Notes: generated from the sequence alone by a model not told the origin. Counted from the stretch's first letter, positions 49,314 to 62,329 are shown. The stretch: 64,000 nt of DNA from Antitrichia curtipendula (GCA_951230915.1 OX579634.1:55751570-55815569); one strand, 5' to 3'. Translations and numbers: made by a program.

Positions 49314-49429
49314 TCCCCATTCATGTTTTCCTACGTTGATTAATTGGTTTTTAATTAGTGCATTCTTTCCTTCTACTTCTAATCAAGGGTAATTCCTTGA
49401 GGTGATTAGTTAACGTGATTTCCTAATTT

Positions 49430-50010
49430 AATGGTAATCTCCTAATCCTAATCTTGATTCCTAATTTGGCTTAACTCTTAATTTACTTAATCTAATTTCC
49501 CTTTCCTAATTTAAATTATCTTTCCTAATCTAATTAATCTTTTAAATTATCTTTCCTAATCTAATTAATCTTTTAAATTATCTTTCCTAATCTAATTAAT
49601 CTTTTAAATTATCTTTCCTAATCTAATTAATCTTTTAAATTATCTTTCCTAATCTAATTAATCTTTTAAATTATCTTTCCTAATCTAATTAATCTTTTAA
49701 ATTATCTTTCCTAATCTAATTAATCTTTTAAATTATCTTTCCTAATCTAATTAATCTTCTCTAATCTAATCCCTCTTTTCCTAGTCTAATTTGGTTTCTT
49801 TCTAATTTAATTTGTCTTCCCTAACCTAACTTATCTTTTCTAAGTGAAATTAGCTTTCCTAATCTAATGAATCTTCTTCTAATTTAAACTATCCCTTCCT
49901 AATCTAATTGACCTCTTCTAATCTACTTTGTCTTCCCTAATCTAATTTATGTTTCTAAATTTAATTATCCCTTCTCTAATTTAATTTGTCTTTGCTAATC
50001 TAACTCTGAT
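49430..50010. repeat. CTAAT-rich region with 31-bp tandem array
   Basis: A perfect or near-perfect 31-base unit (AAATTATCTTTCCTAATC and onward) starts at 49513 and repeats at 49544, 49575, 49606, 49637, 49668, 49699 and 49730. Degenerate TTTCCTAATCTAATT phrases lie on both sides. It is non-coding. Confidence 0.95.
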
Positions 50011-50329
50011 CCTATCTTACCCAAACATGGTGGTTTTATGGTCAAGCTATGGCATGAGATGGTTTCGGAATCTTCTAGTTCTGCTCTAGGAGTTTCCGTG
50101 CCTGTCCGTGGTTCACCCTAATCTCTATTCTAATTGAGTTTTAACTATCACTTCTAGAGATTGACGCGAATGAGAGAATTAGTTAATGACGTACTTGGTG
50201 GTTTTCAGCAATTGCGGCGTTTTCCTCCATGCCTCCGACCGCGTGCTCGTATTCCATTGTGGACACGTGTTTTGAAACGGTTTAAATGCCCACGGCTTAG
50301 AGTTTAGAGGAACCAATACACTCTATACG

Positions 50330-51110
50330 TTTTTAATGGGCTTCCTCCTTCTCCTTTTCTTCCCCTCTTTCTCTTTGGTACTATTCTACCAACTTCTAAT
50401 GGGTTCTTACAACCATGAACCGACTCCTTGCAATTTCAACTACCATCTTACGTCGTCATCTTTTGCGTCATTCTAATCCTTGCGTCATTGGTTGTCATTC
50501 CATCTTTGGGATTTCTTGTGCCGCCCACCTATTCTCTAAGCTAGGTGACTATTTGATCTTCTTCTTCACTTCCTCTCCTATATCACACCTATCTCCCCCC
50601 TCCTTCATTCATGGAGTGTGGTTTTGGGATTGAAAGGATGAGAGGGTGAATGTGGTTTGCAGGATGCCGCTTGGAGCTTGGATTTTCTTCTCTCCCCCCC
50701 TAAACTATCTTTCTTCCCCTCCCCCTTCTAAACTATCTTTTTTCCCAAAGCTCCCCCTTCTAAACTATCTTTTTTCCTAAAGCTCCCCCTTCTAAACTAT
50801 CTTTTTTTTCAAAGCTCCCTAAACTATCTTTCTTCCCAAAGCTCCCCAAATTTCCCCCTGGGCTCCCAACTGCTGGACCCCCCAACCTCCCGGTGCTAGT
50901 GCCGGTACTGGTGCCGAAGCCGGTGCGGTACTGGGCCGGTGCTGGTGCCGGTACTGGTGTCGGTGCTGGCTGCGGGTGCCGGTACTGGTGTCGGTGCTGG
51001 CTGCTGGTGCCGGTACTGGTGTCGGTGCTGGCTGCCGGTGCCGGTGCTGGCTGCGATACTGGGCCGGTACTGGCTCTTTTCTTGGGTTCCCAAAAGGAAC
51101 CCTCCTAACT
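50330..51110 (+). repeat. LTR-like repeat unit, first copy
   Basis: It shares collinear phrases with 52160-52810: a TTCTCCTTTTCTTCCCCT-type pyrimidine tract, ACTATTCTACC, a GTCATTCTAATCC region, GTGTGGTTTTGGGA, and near the end GGGTTCCCAAAAGGAACCC against GGGTTCCTTAAGGGAACCC. It is probably a pair of diverged LTRs or segmental copies; no coding region is recognised. Confidence 0.45.
50945..51060. repeat. GC-rich 31-bp minisatellite
   Basis: The unit GTGCCGGTACTGGTGTCGG followed by TGCTGGCTGC starts at 50945, 50976 and 51007, with partial units on both sides. Gly/Val/Ala frames across it are artefacts. Confidence 0.85.
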
Positions 51111-51304
51111 AAATAAAACTGGACGCGTGATTAAAACAAGGGGGGGGGATAGACTTGTCTCCTTGGGTACCTAACGGACGTTTGGAAACTAACTAATACA
51201 TCCACGCCTGAACGTTTGGAAACTAATGTAGGACTGGTTCGGGCGAGGGTGTAAAACACACCAAACTGTCCTATGGTAAGTTCAAAGCTTTGCCGTCCCA
51301 TGGG

Positions 51305-51575
51305 TCTGTGGGCACTAGATTACCCACCCTTGGTAATGAAGCGGACACAACCAGATTCTAGGGGTCTATCCTAATCCTAACCTAATGGGTGACTAAGCGT
51401 ACGTCCATTGTGCCTTCCAAGCAATGGATCTTTTACCTAACTGTGGGCGCAAGATTACCCACCCTTGGTAATCGGGCGAACACCGGCCAGGTTCTATGCC
51501 TTTATCCACCTTTTTAAATATAGGGGGGTGTTGTGAGCGTGGTCCACTGTGCCTTCCAAGCAATGGATCTTTTTG
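51305..51575. repeat. 133-bp tandem duplication
   Basis: GATTACCCACCCTTGGTAAT with flanking sequence occurs at about 51318 and 51451, and GTGCCTTCCAAGCAATGGAT near the end of both units. Two diverged copies; non-coding. Confidence 0.75.
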
Positions 51576-52159
51576 TGCTAACGTTTTTTGAGTGTCGTGG
51601 ATGGCAGCGAATACTACTAGAATTGCATAGGTAACTAACAAGTTGACTGTGATGAGCAAAGGTGATTGATAATTCCTAATTCTCTAACTGTCTATCCTAT
51701 GTATAGGGTTGGCTAAGTAGTTGGCATCATTTCTAACGTCCCTAACTACGTGAGCGGGGAACCTTTATGTTCCTTTCATGAGTGTTGAAGACTATTCTTT
51801 TGGAGGTTTGACACTTCTCTCGGAAGTTTCAACCCTACGGCTAACCCTAAGCTTAAGCTTTTCCTCTAATTCCTAACTTCTAAATATAACTCTAGATTTT
51901 TACTCCTAAATTTAACTCTAAACTTTTTTACTCCTAATTTATCATGGGTCACTATTCACTTGAATAGCTAATTAAGGGAAAAATCAATGCTAATAAGGAG
52001 AAGCACCAAGTTTTGATTCAAGGACTTACCTCGTCACTACCGGTGTTGGAAATGCGCTCGTCCGCATCCGCGCGCCCATTTCCATAATCCATGGTGGTCC
52101 TTAGGTCGTGGGAATTTTTCCCCAAGTTTACCGCTTATGTTATAAAAGATTGTGGATCC

Positions 52160-52810
52160 CGTGTGATCTAACCTCTTTCTTTCCTTTCCTCCTTCTTTCC
52201 TTCTCCTTTTCTTTCCCTTTCTCTCTTTCTACACTAATACTATTCTACCTAAGCTTTGATGGGGTGTCTTACAACTATAGATTCAAACCCCAAGAAGTTT
52301 TAATGTCTCTCCTAACCTCTTATACAACCTTGTCTTCGTGTCATCCTAATCCTACCTTCTAATGGTCACTAGGAATTCTCGAGATTTCCCTTCTAACACC
52401 TATTTAGCTAAGCCTAGAGCACTATTTATCGTCTCTCTCGCCCTTCTCCTATTTAATTCTATGACTCACTAACCTCCCTCTATTGTGTATAGGTGTGGTT
52501 TTGGTGAGAGTTGAGAGTTGTTTGATGCAGGTATGGAGGTGCGACTTATCTTTTCTTTCTCCTTTCCCCTATTCTTCTTTTGTTTTAATTCCTTGACTTC
52601 AACCCCTTAACCTCTCCCTAATCCCCACTAATCCCAACTTTTTTTTCCCTCTCTCCCAAGTCTTCACCCAAGCCCTAGACCCCCTGGACCAACGCTGCCC
52701 AGACCCCCAACGACTGCTTCCGACCCCCAGCGACTTGCCCAGACCTCCCAGCGACTGTCCCGACCCCCTAGCACTGAATCTAATTCTTTTTTTGGGTTCC
52801 TTAAGGGAAC
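52160..52810 (+). repeat. LTR-like repeat unit, second copy
   Basis: Diverged copy of 50330-51110 in the same orientation, about 1.8 kb apart. The sequence between them (51110-52160) shows the 133-base duplication but no gene. Confidence 0.45.
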
Positions 52811-53089
52811 CCACCCAAGCAATTCTAAATCGGATTTTTAGGAAACTCTCTCCGGTTTTTGGTGTAGGTTCTTGTTTACGGACGTCGGCTCACAAGGGGT
52901 GGGGTGACTCTTAGACTCAGAGTTAATCTCGGACGCTAAACCTTGGACTTTTCCGAGAATGTCTCGGACTCTAGACTTTAGAACGAACTTTCATAGGAGT
53001 TCAAAGCTTCGCCGTATAATTGGTTTTAACACCAACTTTAGGACTTATGATACCCCTGCGTTCAAAGCTCCGCCGTCTAAGGCTTGTTT

Positions 53090-53500
53090 TTTAACACGTA
53101 CTTTAGGACTGGGACTGGTCACAGGTTCAAAGCTTCGCCGTTCCCCGGGAGGTGGGCCCACTTACAACCAACAACAAAAATGACAACTCCGGTTAGGACT
53201 CAATACGGGGGCACACATGCACGTTTTCAACACGTACTTAGGACTGGACTGGTCACAGGTTCAAAGTTTTGCCGTTCCCCGGGGGATGGGTCCACTTACA
53301 ACCAACAACAAAAAGGACAACTCCGGTTAGGACTCAATACGGGGGCACACGTGCACGCTTTTAACATGTACTTTAGGACTGGGACTGGTCATAGGTTTAA
53401 AGCTTCGCCGTTCCCCGGGGGATGGGCCCACTTATAACTAACAACGAAAAGGACAACTCCTGGTTAGGACTCAATACAGGGGCACACATGCACACAAGAT
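53090..53500. repeat. 134-bp tandem repeat, about three copies
   Basis: AGGACTGGGACTGGTCACAG followed by AAAGCTTCGCCGTTCCCCGG starts at about 53107, 53241 and 53376. The shorter motif TTCAAAGCTTCGCCGT also occurs at 51284, 53000 and 53061. Frames through it repeat the same peptide and are not genes. Confidence 0.9.
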
Positions 53501-55000
53501 CAATGGTCACAGGTAAACTATCATAGACTAAAGGCCCCCCAAAGCGGCATCGCCAAGCTACGGTGGGGGTGACTTTAGGATTAGTACAAGGCATAAGAAG
53601 TCACGCAAGTATAAGGGAGACCCGTTCAACTCACAACAAGGATGCAAGGCAAGTTAAGGTAGAAGGGCCCAAAGGACCTTCAAAGAGAGCTTGAAATAGA
53701 GCAACAAGGGGAGCCAAAAGTGCTCCAAAAACACCGTAGAGGTTTCTTGGCTAAAATGCCAAAAAAATCCCAATATAAATTGGACCCACGGACCCAAAAC
53801 AAGATTTGGGGGTGTTCAAGAGAGAAAAATGGGGACCTTAAATAGGTTTCCAAGGCCCCACCTTCCCCTCAAGAGCTCTAAAGTAACCTTATCAACTTGG
53901 ATTTTCATCCTCATCTTCAAAGATTTTCATCCTAATCCCTAAAAAACTACTTTTACCTATCTACGCTGGACCAACCTCCTAACTTTTGGAGAATTACTCC
54001 AATCGTCAAACGGATTGCGCCATTGGCTCCAGATCGCCATGTTTAATCCATGACCTCCTACCCCTGTACCGAGGACAAAAAACCATCGTAGGCTAATTTA
54101 GTTTAAAAAACTAAACCGTGGTAAAATCCTAGATATTGGGGGTCTCCTATTTTGAGAAATGTAAATAGCTTAGGGTCTCCGATAGGTGTGAGGGAGTCGG
54201 AAAAGACTCTTGGTTGACTTCGTTCCGCCGTCGTATGGTCCCGGAATGCCGGTCAACGTGGCGGGGACCCCGCCACGTGATTAATTCTCGAGGAATCTCG
54301 CCGGTTCGAGTACTTGCCGCTATCGGAATGTCGCGAAACTTCACGGAGCGCATTATTAACATAAAACAAACTAGTCTAATTTTTAGTGAGATTTTCTGGC
54401 AACCTGGGTAATTTTCATGAAATTCCCGTTGGAGATTACCAGGGTTGACCACCCGCAAAAGGTTCTTCTGCAAGTCGGAAGATGACGGAATTTTTCACAA
54501 GACCTCTCATGGGGTCACATGAAAGATGTGCAGGTGCGTTTCCGTACCTGGCACACTTGGTCAGTGGAGATGAATTGGCCATCTCCTTGAGTTTATCGAT
54601 GGTGCGGGAATCTTTTGCAGATAGAAGAATCTTGGCAAATCGATTTCGTCGTTGGACTCCTAGCATGGGATTTACCTTAGGACACCATCCTTGGGCTGTA
54701 GATTCCTCCACGGCCCGGTCTTGTGTCAGTGGCTCCTGCATGCTAACAATCAGGGTTTGGAGAATTTCTAAACCTAACTCTAGGACCCGACCTAGTGGCC
54801 TTGTTGTGGATCCCTCGGACCGACTTAGCCATGATTTGCCACATTCATAGTGGGATTTAGCCCTTTTGGGCCTACGTGACTTGAATCCTATAAATCCACC
54901 CGTTTCGTTCTTTCTACCTAATTTTGGGCCCAGTTTGGTGGGATTCTAAGTCTAAACACAAATCTAGACCAAATACTATAATGGGTATGTTACAACCCTA
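53501..55000. other. Non-coding, probably remnant LTR DNA
   Basis: Mixed-composition DNA with no domain-bearing frame. It contains one perfect palindrome at 54256-54278. Composition resembles the repeat-rich region to the left rather than the AT-rich DNA to the right. Confidence 0.4.
54256..54278. repeat. Perfect GC-rich palindrome
   Basis: Two 11-base arms, ACGTGGCGGGG and its exact complement, are separated by a single A. The arms contain ACGTGGC, an ABRE/G-box-like core. The site may form a cruciform or hairpin; function is not established. Confidence 0.85.
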
Positions 55001-58000
55001 TTTTGGTTCTACACTCTTTTTATGGCTTTTTGTATATTTTTCTTAACTTTAAATTGCAAATTTCCAAAAAAATAATTCTACGAGTCCCAAGTGACAAATT
55101 GGGAGCTCACATTGGGTCAAATTGATCTTGTTCTAAGCACTCTTGTGGTTCATTGATTTTCTAATGTTATGTAGTGAGACTAAAAGGGCCACTACATTCT
55201 TGCATCTCATTCTATTCTTGAGCTATTTTACATTTCTGTAATCCTTGGTGTAGCGGTAAAGATCATTTTCATTTTAAAAGATATCTATTTTAGAAGACAT
55301 CTTCATTTTAGAGATCAATTATTATTAATCGTTATAGATTGAATCATTTTTTTTCAATTAACAACATGCCGCTTGCTTTTACATCAAAACATGTAACTTA
55401 GAATCGTAAATGTTTGTGTTAGCATAAAAATACATTTGATGAATTTCAATAATGCTTGAAAATAATTAAAAATTTTAATTGAAAATGGTGTCCTCTCTCT
55501 AATGGTTTCATAACACCATGTAAGTACAAATCCCTTATTTCCAAACAATCATCTTCAACCTTGGATTTGAAGTACTTGATAATTGACCTTTATCCTAAAC
55601 TATTGATTTTTAGTTCCATTCAGTAATCATCCAAATCCCTTTTCATCCAATGCCATAAACAACAAATATATTTCATCCAAAAAATCAACTATAAACAATT
55701 TCATTCATCTCCATTCATCTCCATTCATCCTCTTTGTTGGCATTTATAGCCATGTGTTTTTATTCTAAATCACGAACATAGGCAATTTATAATAAGAAGC
55801 TATAATTATTTCACACATTTTTCTAAAATTTCTCAACGCTCAATGCTCATCTGCTCATACTTTAGCAACCCTGGAATAGTTTGTAGTTACATAAATAGAC
55901 TTGATTCTAGGGTTTGAAGTAGATTCTGTGGACTCTACATTTATATGTTTTGATATATTTGCAAGCATACATGGAGTTGATTTTATTATTGTAGTATGCT
56001 TGTGCAACAAATGTTTATTTCTATTAATAGTATATGGTTTTCCACAATATTGTTCAAGTAATGTATTTATTTCGAAATTCTTTTGATTTAAATCTATTTC
56101 ACATGAAAAGAGTCGATATCCACACCAAAAAGATTAGACTTCAACATTAACATGTTGAAGTCTCATTTCAAAGAAATGTTTCACTTGATGACCTCTCAAT
56201 GGTTTATTTTGTTTGTATAATCCCCCAAAACAAAATGTTCAAATTTTCATTTTGATTTTTTTTTGTTTTTTTAAGCCATTGCACCATAATTAAACATGTA
56301 GTTTGAGTCTATAAAGTTTCAATTTCTTGAAGAGTCTTATTTTAATGAACTAGTTTTTAATCTAAATATAGTACGGAATTAAAATGAGACCTCCACTTGT
56401 CTCAAATTAACGAATAAGGCCTTCAATGTTTTAATTGATAAAAAATAGGTTTAAAGTTAAATTTTTTTAAAAATTGGCCATTTGTAGCAACTCAATGGAA
56501 ATGGTCATTCACCAAAATTATTGGCAAAATAATTTTTAATATATTTAAAAATTGAAGCAAAAAGAAGCTCATTTTGTGGACTTCTACAATACATAAAATT
56601 ATCTATTTTTAGAATTTTTTTGGACATTAGCAATAAGTCTACTAAAAGATCATTGTCTCCCAATTTTAGCTTGAAATTCATTTTCTTGGATACTAAATAG
56701 TACGAAACCTCCCTAAATTGGCAAGTGTGACATAAAATTGGGGTTTATTATTAAATAGTAAAACATCTTTAAGAAATTCTAAAAAATTAGATAAGGTGTA
56801 TGATATCCATAAGTACCTTGTCTATAAATTTTGGAGCTAGAACGCAAAAGTTATGATTAAAAAACTAATCAACACTTGACGTGTGACAAAAAATAGTTTA
56901 GGTGTTAATTTTTTGCAATCTCTCTTTGACACTCCCTCATTCTTGAAATTAACCTTGGATTTACAAATATACTTGTCTCAAATTAAATTTGAAATTGACC
57001 TTGACAACTTGATCGACAACAACTGAAGCTAGTTTGAACACCTTGAAGCAAAAGAATTTGTAGATGCCACATTCCAAAGTCTATTATACAACAATTTGAT
57101 TCCCGCAAAGGGAATTGAAATGCAACCTCTAACCATACCTTTGTATTCATTACAAAGGGCATCATAAGACTTTCCTACACCAACATTGCTCAAAGAATGA
57201 TTCAAATTAATAGCATTGGAGCAATTCCAAAAAAGGGGAAAATTTGTCAATTTCACTTCATGTTTGCAACTTGCACCACTTCATTGTTGATTTCCTTTTA
57301 TTCATTCCTAATGGAGTTGACTAAAAGCTACAATAACTACACAATCCCTTGAAAATAGGAACAAATCATATACTACTCTAGCCATTTCCAAAAAAACCCA
57401 GATTTATTTTGAGATGGAGGGAGTATTTAAATAACTTTCTTCAATATATGATTTAGTAGGTGATTTTTTAGGGAGTCTTGTTTGTTTTCTTGGATGAAGG
57501 CAGCAAAAATGGCAGTTTTGAGTGGTTTTTGACAAAAAAAAATGGCCTTGGTCCTTCAGGAGTTAATGCATTTATGAGTTAAACATTATTTTAACCTCCT
57601 AATTATATTTTCGCAAAAATGTAATATCTTCAAAGCAATTTTGATTTAATAAATAAAAGCATTTATACAGAATAAATTGAATTTCATCTTCAATATGAAA
57701 TTTGACTTTCTATGAGTTATAAGGTCATATGATAGTCTTTGGAATTTCCCATTTAACTTCTTAACCTTTAAATATTAAACCTGCTTGAAGGGCATACTAT
57801 CCTTTAGAGTCAAGAGAGTTCTTGATTTTAAATGTCTTGAAGCTTGACTAAAACAATGTATTTCCAATAATCTACTTTTTATTTGTTTTTATTTATTTTC
57901 CAAAATTGCTAATATTATAATTTTTTGTTTCTTTGAAGGTAGCATCATTCTTGAAAGCTAAAGTACTCATCTTTTGAACTTTTCTATTGAATTTTTCTTT

Positions 58001-60117
58001 GTGTGAGCTTTAAGAGTACACTAATTATTCCATGATGTTTATCACTATCATCTCCAATATTGCTAAAAATTTCATACTATTTGATGCATTTTTATCATTA
58101 ACATGATTTCTACACAAAAATTACTTTAATCAATAATTCAAATTTTCAAATTTTTGAAAGGTGTATTTTAATATAGAAAACTAATGAAGTTTGACTAAAA
58201 CCCTAAATATAAAATGTCCTTATAAGGCTTCACTAGATAGTTTTATTTAGGGTTTGTTGTAAAGGCATACATTACACTAAGTTCATATGCAATTGAAGAA
58301 CTTTATTTGCGTAAATCCTAAACTTTATTTGCACATGAGGTATTTTTTGGTTGAATCATTTAAATTTTAAAGAACTAAGGGTGATTTTGAAGAGAAATTG
58401 TCATAAACTGCCATTTTTTAGTGCATTGCCCAAAATTGAAAGTAAAACTTATTTTTTGAACTTCAACCATAAAAAGTGTAGTAGACTAATATGGCAATGT
58501 GTGGTAAAAAAACCTTAGCCCATTTGACTTCACAGATTGAAGATTATAACATTTGAAGTGAGAAAAAATCTTTTTTTCATTCCTATGAAACAAGGTCGAT
58601 AGACTTTAAGCCCTCTTGGAGCAAAACTTTTGCTCTACACAAAGATGGGTATTGATGGTTTTGACCATTTACAAGTATATGATGTTAGGTTGACTCATGA
58701 AAAATTTCAGAACCAACTAAGAAGTCTAGCTTACACTAAATCAGTTTACAATGGAAGGAGGTTAAGTGAATTGGCAATACACTATCTATTTTTTGATGGT
58801 TTCTTGTGCAATGAGGAAATTCTTTATTTGAAATCTAAATGGTTGGAAGTTAGAGGTAAACATTCGGAATATGTGGGAAAAAATTTCAAAAACTTTGACT
58901 TCACAAATTGCAAGATAATAGGGCATGAAGTTAGATGAAAATGTTTTTTCTTGAACCCACCCCAACATAGCTAACAAAGTTTGACTCCTCTGAGAATGTG
59001 ATTTGGGAACTAAAATTTTTTTTTTTTTGACAATTGAATGCCATACCTTATTAGTTATATCCCCTAAAGGTCTGGATTCATCTCCAAAATTGACGATTTG
59101 AGAAAAAACATTATAAACTACAATTTGAAAGAATATTTTGGAATTGGTATACAAATGAAAGCTATAGATTTTGATTTTTAAATTCTATCCATACAGTTAG
59201 ATCTACTAATGCTATCACCAATCTTTTTCTATAAATTTTGAAAAGAAAATTTCAGAATTCCTTCTAAATTCAATTACAAGTAAAATATTATCATTTTTTG
59301 AGTAAAACTTGTTGGAATGGATTTGAAATAAGGTTCTCTTCATATGGTGATTTTTTGAAATTTTTGTGACCTTTACATCTTTGACCTCATTTTTGCACAT
59401 CTAGTTTTGAACTTTACAAGTGGTCAATGCAAATTGACCACTTGACATACTTCCACATTTGTAATTTTAGAAATGTATATATTCTAGTAACACCAAATCC
59501 AACCAATGGATAGGACAACAACTTGATAAAGTATCACCAAAAATTAGGATGACTTTCATCCAAGCAGGAATGAGACAGAAACAAGGATCTGAATCTGTTC
59601 ATCATCCAGAAAATGGACGTCGGAGCGCTCCAGGGATATACATTCCAAATTTTGAAAGTTGATTAGGATTTTTGAAAAAGATTCTCTAAATTGCCCAAGC
59701 TGAATTTGGACAGCATAACTTTTGATTTGGGCATTCAATTGGAAAAAATGTTATATTCTCACTAAGGGGATACATGTCTCACCTTGTGTCAAAATTTCAT
59801 GAACATTCAACCAAAATTGACTTTGTAAGACCCTGCCTAGACACCAGGGTTATTTTTTTGGTTTTTGAACAAATGATTATGTGGCCTTTCTTTCAAGAAG
59901 GTTCTGAGTTTCGTGGCTCCTTCATTCTGGGGTTTCGAATTGAAAGAGGCGAATTTTGAGTATGCAATTTTGAATATGTATTTTTTGTATGCAATTTTTG
60001 CATATGCTCGCTATGCACAATGGATGAAATGAGGTTTTGGAAGCATTGTGGCAGTAGTGTGTAGGGTCACCATAATAGTCTGGCATTTTTTAACACATTT
60101 ATCCCCTTTTTTTTTTT
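55001..60117. other. AT-rich gene-free DNA
   Basis: About 5 kb of AT-rich sequence with no convincing frame. 57374-57424 read on the minus strand begins CTCCCTCCATCTCAAAATAA, which resembles the end of a Stowaway-type MITE, but I did not find its partner end. Confidence 0.5.
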
Positions 60118-60451
60118 CTATAGGCTTGAAGCTGCCCATTTTTTTGAGGAAATTGGACATTTAATTGCCAAAAAAACACCCTGGTTATCATTGTGCTCGA
60201 CCTTTGCCGTTGTCGCACCGGACACAAGTGAGTTCGTCGACGAGATTTTAGGGTTTAGCGTGGTTGAATGAACTTTAGCTTGTCTTGTGTACTTGAGAAT
60301 ACTGCCCAGCAACATCTGATGTTTTTCACATCTGAGGTCGAGTTTTATGTCCCACTCCGTCCTCAGTGCCGCGAGTGAAAGAATTGCTTCGGGGCTCATT
60401 AGGGTTTCATGTGTAGGTTCACGTTAGTTGTGGCGTTCAAGCACTGCTACC

Positions 60452-62329
60452 ATGGATGAGGAACAGCTCACAGCTCTGGAAAAGGATATCCGAATCGTGG
60501 ACGAGGATATCAGGAGCTCGAAGAAGAGGACGAAAGAAATAGATCGTGAGATCGGAGGCACTTCTGACCCTGAAAGCATAAAGGCACTTCGGCGACGTCT
60601 TGACCTGATCGATCAGAAGGAGAATATGCTTCTGCAACAGAAAACTATTCTTCTGCAAGACAGAGCGAACCTCCGAGAGCAAAGTGAGTAATTGAGACGC
60701 CATTTTTAAAGCCTATTGTTGCGTCAGATCCTGTTGTTGATTGTCTGTGGTTCACTGTTTGTTGAGGCAATAGGTGCTGGGGCGGTGCAGTAATCGTGCC
60801 GGTCGTCTTTGTAGATTTGAATCGTACCTCAATTGCAAAACTACGGCCAAGAATGCGTCTCATCGTTGTTTTATGTTGAACCAGGTCATGCGTCACCGAC
60901 CATTGTTGAACTGATTCGGAAAGAGTTCGAAGAGATACGCCGACAGTTGGCTTCAAGTTCCTCTTCGATGGCGTCAACCACCCATCCAGATAAGGGTCAT
61001 CTGGTAAAAGCCAGCACTGCGAGGCTCCACTTGCCGCCTCCTCTGATTGGCGAAGAGGCAGAGAATATTTGGCCGGTAGGAAGTTGGAACAGCCGGGCGA
61101 GGGATTCTGCCGAGAAAGACTTCCTAGAGCTTGTGAAAGAACTGAGATACACTGCTTCATCACCATGGAACCTGATAGTTACAGGGAAGTCTTCATCTGT
61201 TTGTGGAAGCGTTATAAAGCCAGATGTTGTTATTTACAAACGACCTCACTCACCGGGGGTTGGTCCAGTTGCTTTGACTACTGGGGTGATACTTGAGCTT
61301 AAGTCAGGTAAGGACGGTTTGTACAATAGCGATTTAAGAGTTGGAAAAGCTGTAAATTATGGGGAGAAGATGTTGGATGTTGAATTACGAGGATTTAGAT
61401 CCTACGTAATAGTGGGTGTTACGGATCTGGATAAGGTGCAATGGTTTAAGGTCATCAGAACCAGCAAAAATATGTTTACATATGAGGTTCACGATGAGTT
61501 AAACGATGTGCGTGGGTCTCTGTGTGCCCTACTTAATACCAGTCTCTTCGACCTTGGGATTGAGCTGCCATCACTAACTATGTGCGGGGTCCAGCACGAG
61601 CTAATCCGTGTTCTGGGATCTGGAGCTACAAGTCATGTTCTGTGTGTGAAAGGCGACGATGACAGAGAATATGCGGTCAAAGTTCCTCGCTCTTGGAAGG
61701 ACTTGAAGAATGACCACCGAATTCTTACTGCCTTGGATCACGTAGAAGGAGTGCCCAAGGTGTTGGGGTGGTTTGACGATGGCGTATCCCTGAAAATCCA
61801 TCCAGTAGGGAGACGGTTGTCGCGTAAGCACTTGGCCAGTTGGTCGTGGATGGTGCCAGGTCTCGTGGATGTTCTTCGGAAAGCGCATGATCTCGGCATC
61901 ATCAATCGCGATGTGAGGCCAGACAACATTATGATTGTTAAAGGGGAGTCGGAAGAGACTGAGATGCTCTACATCCTGGATTGGGGCTATGCTGTTACTA
62001 AGAATAAACTTTCTGCCTTCAGTGGAGGAGTGTTGTATGCGTCGGAGAAGATCTTAGGACAGTTGGAGAAAGATCGCGTAGTTTTGGCCGAGGGGCGGGA
62101 TGATCTTGAAGCGCTTGTCCACACTATTTTTTCACTTAGATTTCATGAGAAGCACAAGATGTTGCAAAGCTTGAAACGGGATGACTTCGGTAAAATCCGG
62201 ATGTTCTGGAGCAAGTGTTCCGATGATTATCCAGCATGGAACTCAGCTTTGACGGCTGCACGTTTGGAGGACTATCTGAAACTCAAATGCGAATTCGAGC
62301 AGTTGGTCAGCAATTCCTGTTTATTATAG
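60452..62329 (+). CDS. Crinkler-type protein: PD-(D/E)XK nuclease-like domain plus atypical kinase
   Basis: Exon 1 (60452-60683) starts at an ATG in strong context (ACCATGG). Intron 60684-60884 has GTGAGT and CCAG ends and phase 1. Exon 2 (60885-62329) ends in TAG. Together they give 558 residues with an intact frame. Residues 1-75 form a charged coiled coil. Residues about 150-270 look like a PD-(D/E)XK restriction-endonuclease fold, with D191 in KPDVVIY and E215-x-K217 in LELKSG. Residues about 318-500 form a kinase: GSGATSHV loop, K343 in AVKV, D420 and N425 in NRDVRPDN, DWG at 443-445, ASE at 463-465. HRD becomes NRD and DFG becomes DWG, but lysine, catalytic Asp and metal Asp are kept. 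Coiled coil, nuclease and kinase in this order are known for Crinkler/CR proteins. Cellular role and activity are not shown by the sequence; no signal peptide is evident. It lies beside repeat-rich DNA but shows no premature stop. Confidence 0.75.
60684..60884 (+). other. Intron of the nuclease-kinase gene
   Basis: 201 bases, AAA|GTGAGT donor and AACCAG acceptor, phase 1. Joining restores a single frame whose length is divisible by three. Exon 1 read without splicing stops within two codons past the donor. Confidence 0.75.

Noticed and set aside
53084..53437. 117-residue frame with repeated peptide
   Set aside because: It is a translation of the 134-base tandem repeat.
57374..57424. Stowaway-type MITE
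   Set aside because: One end resembles CTCCCTCC...AAAATAA, but no opposite end with a TA duplication was found.
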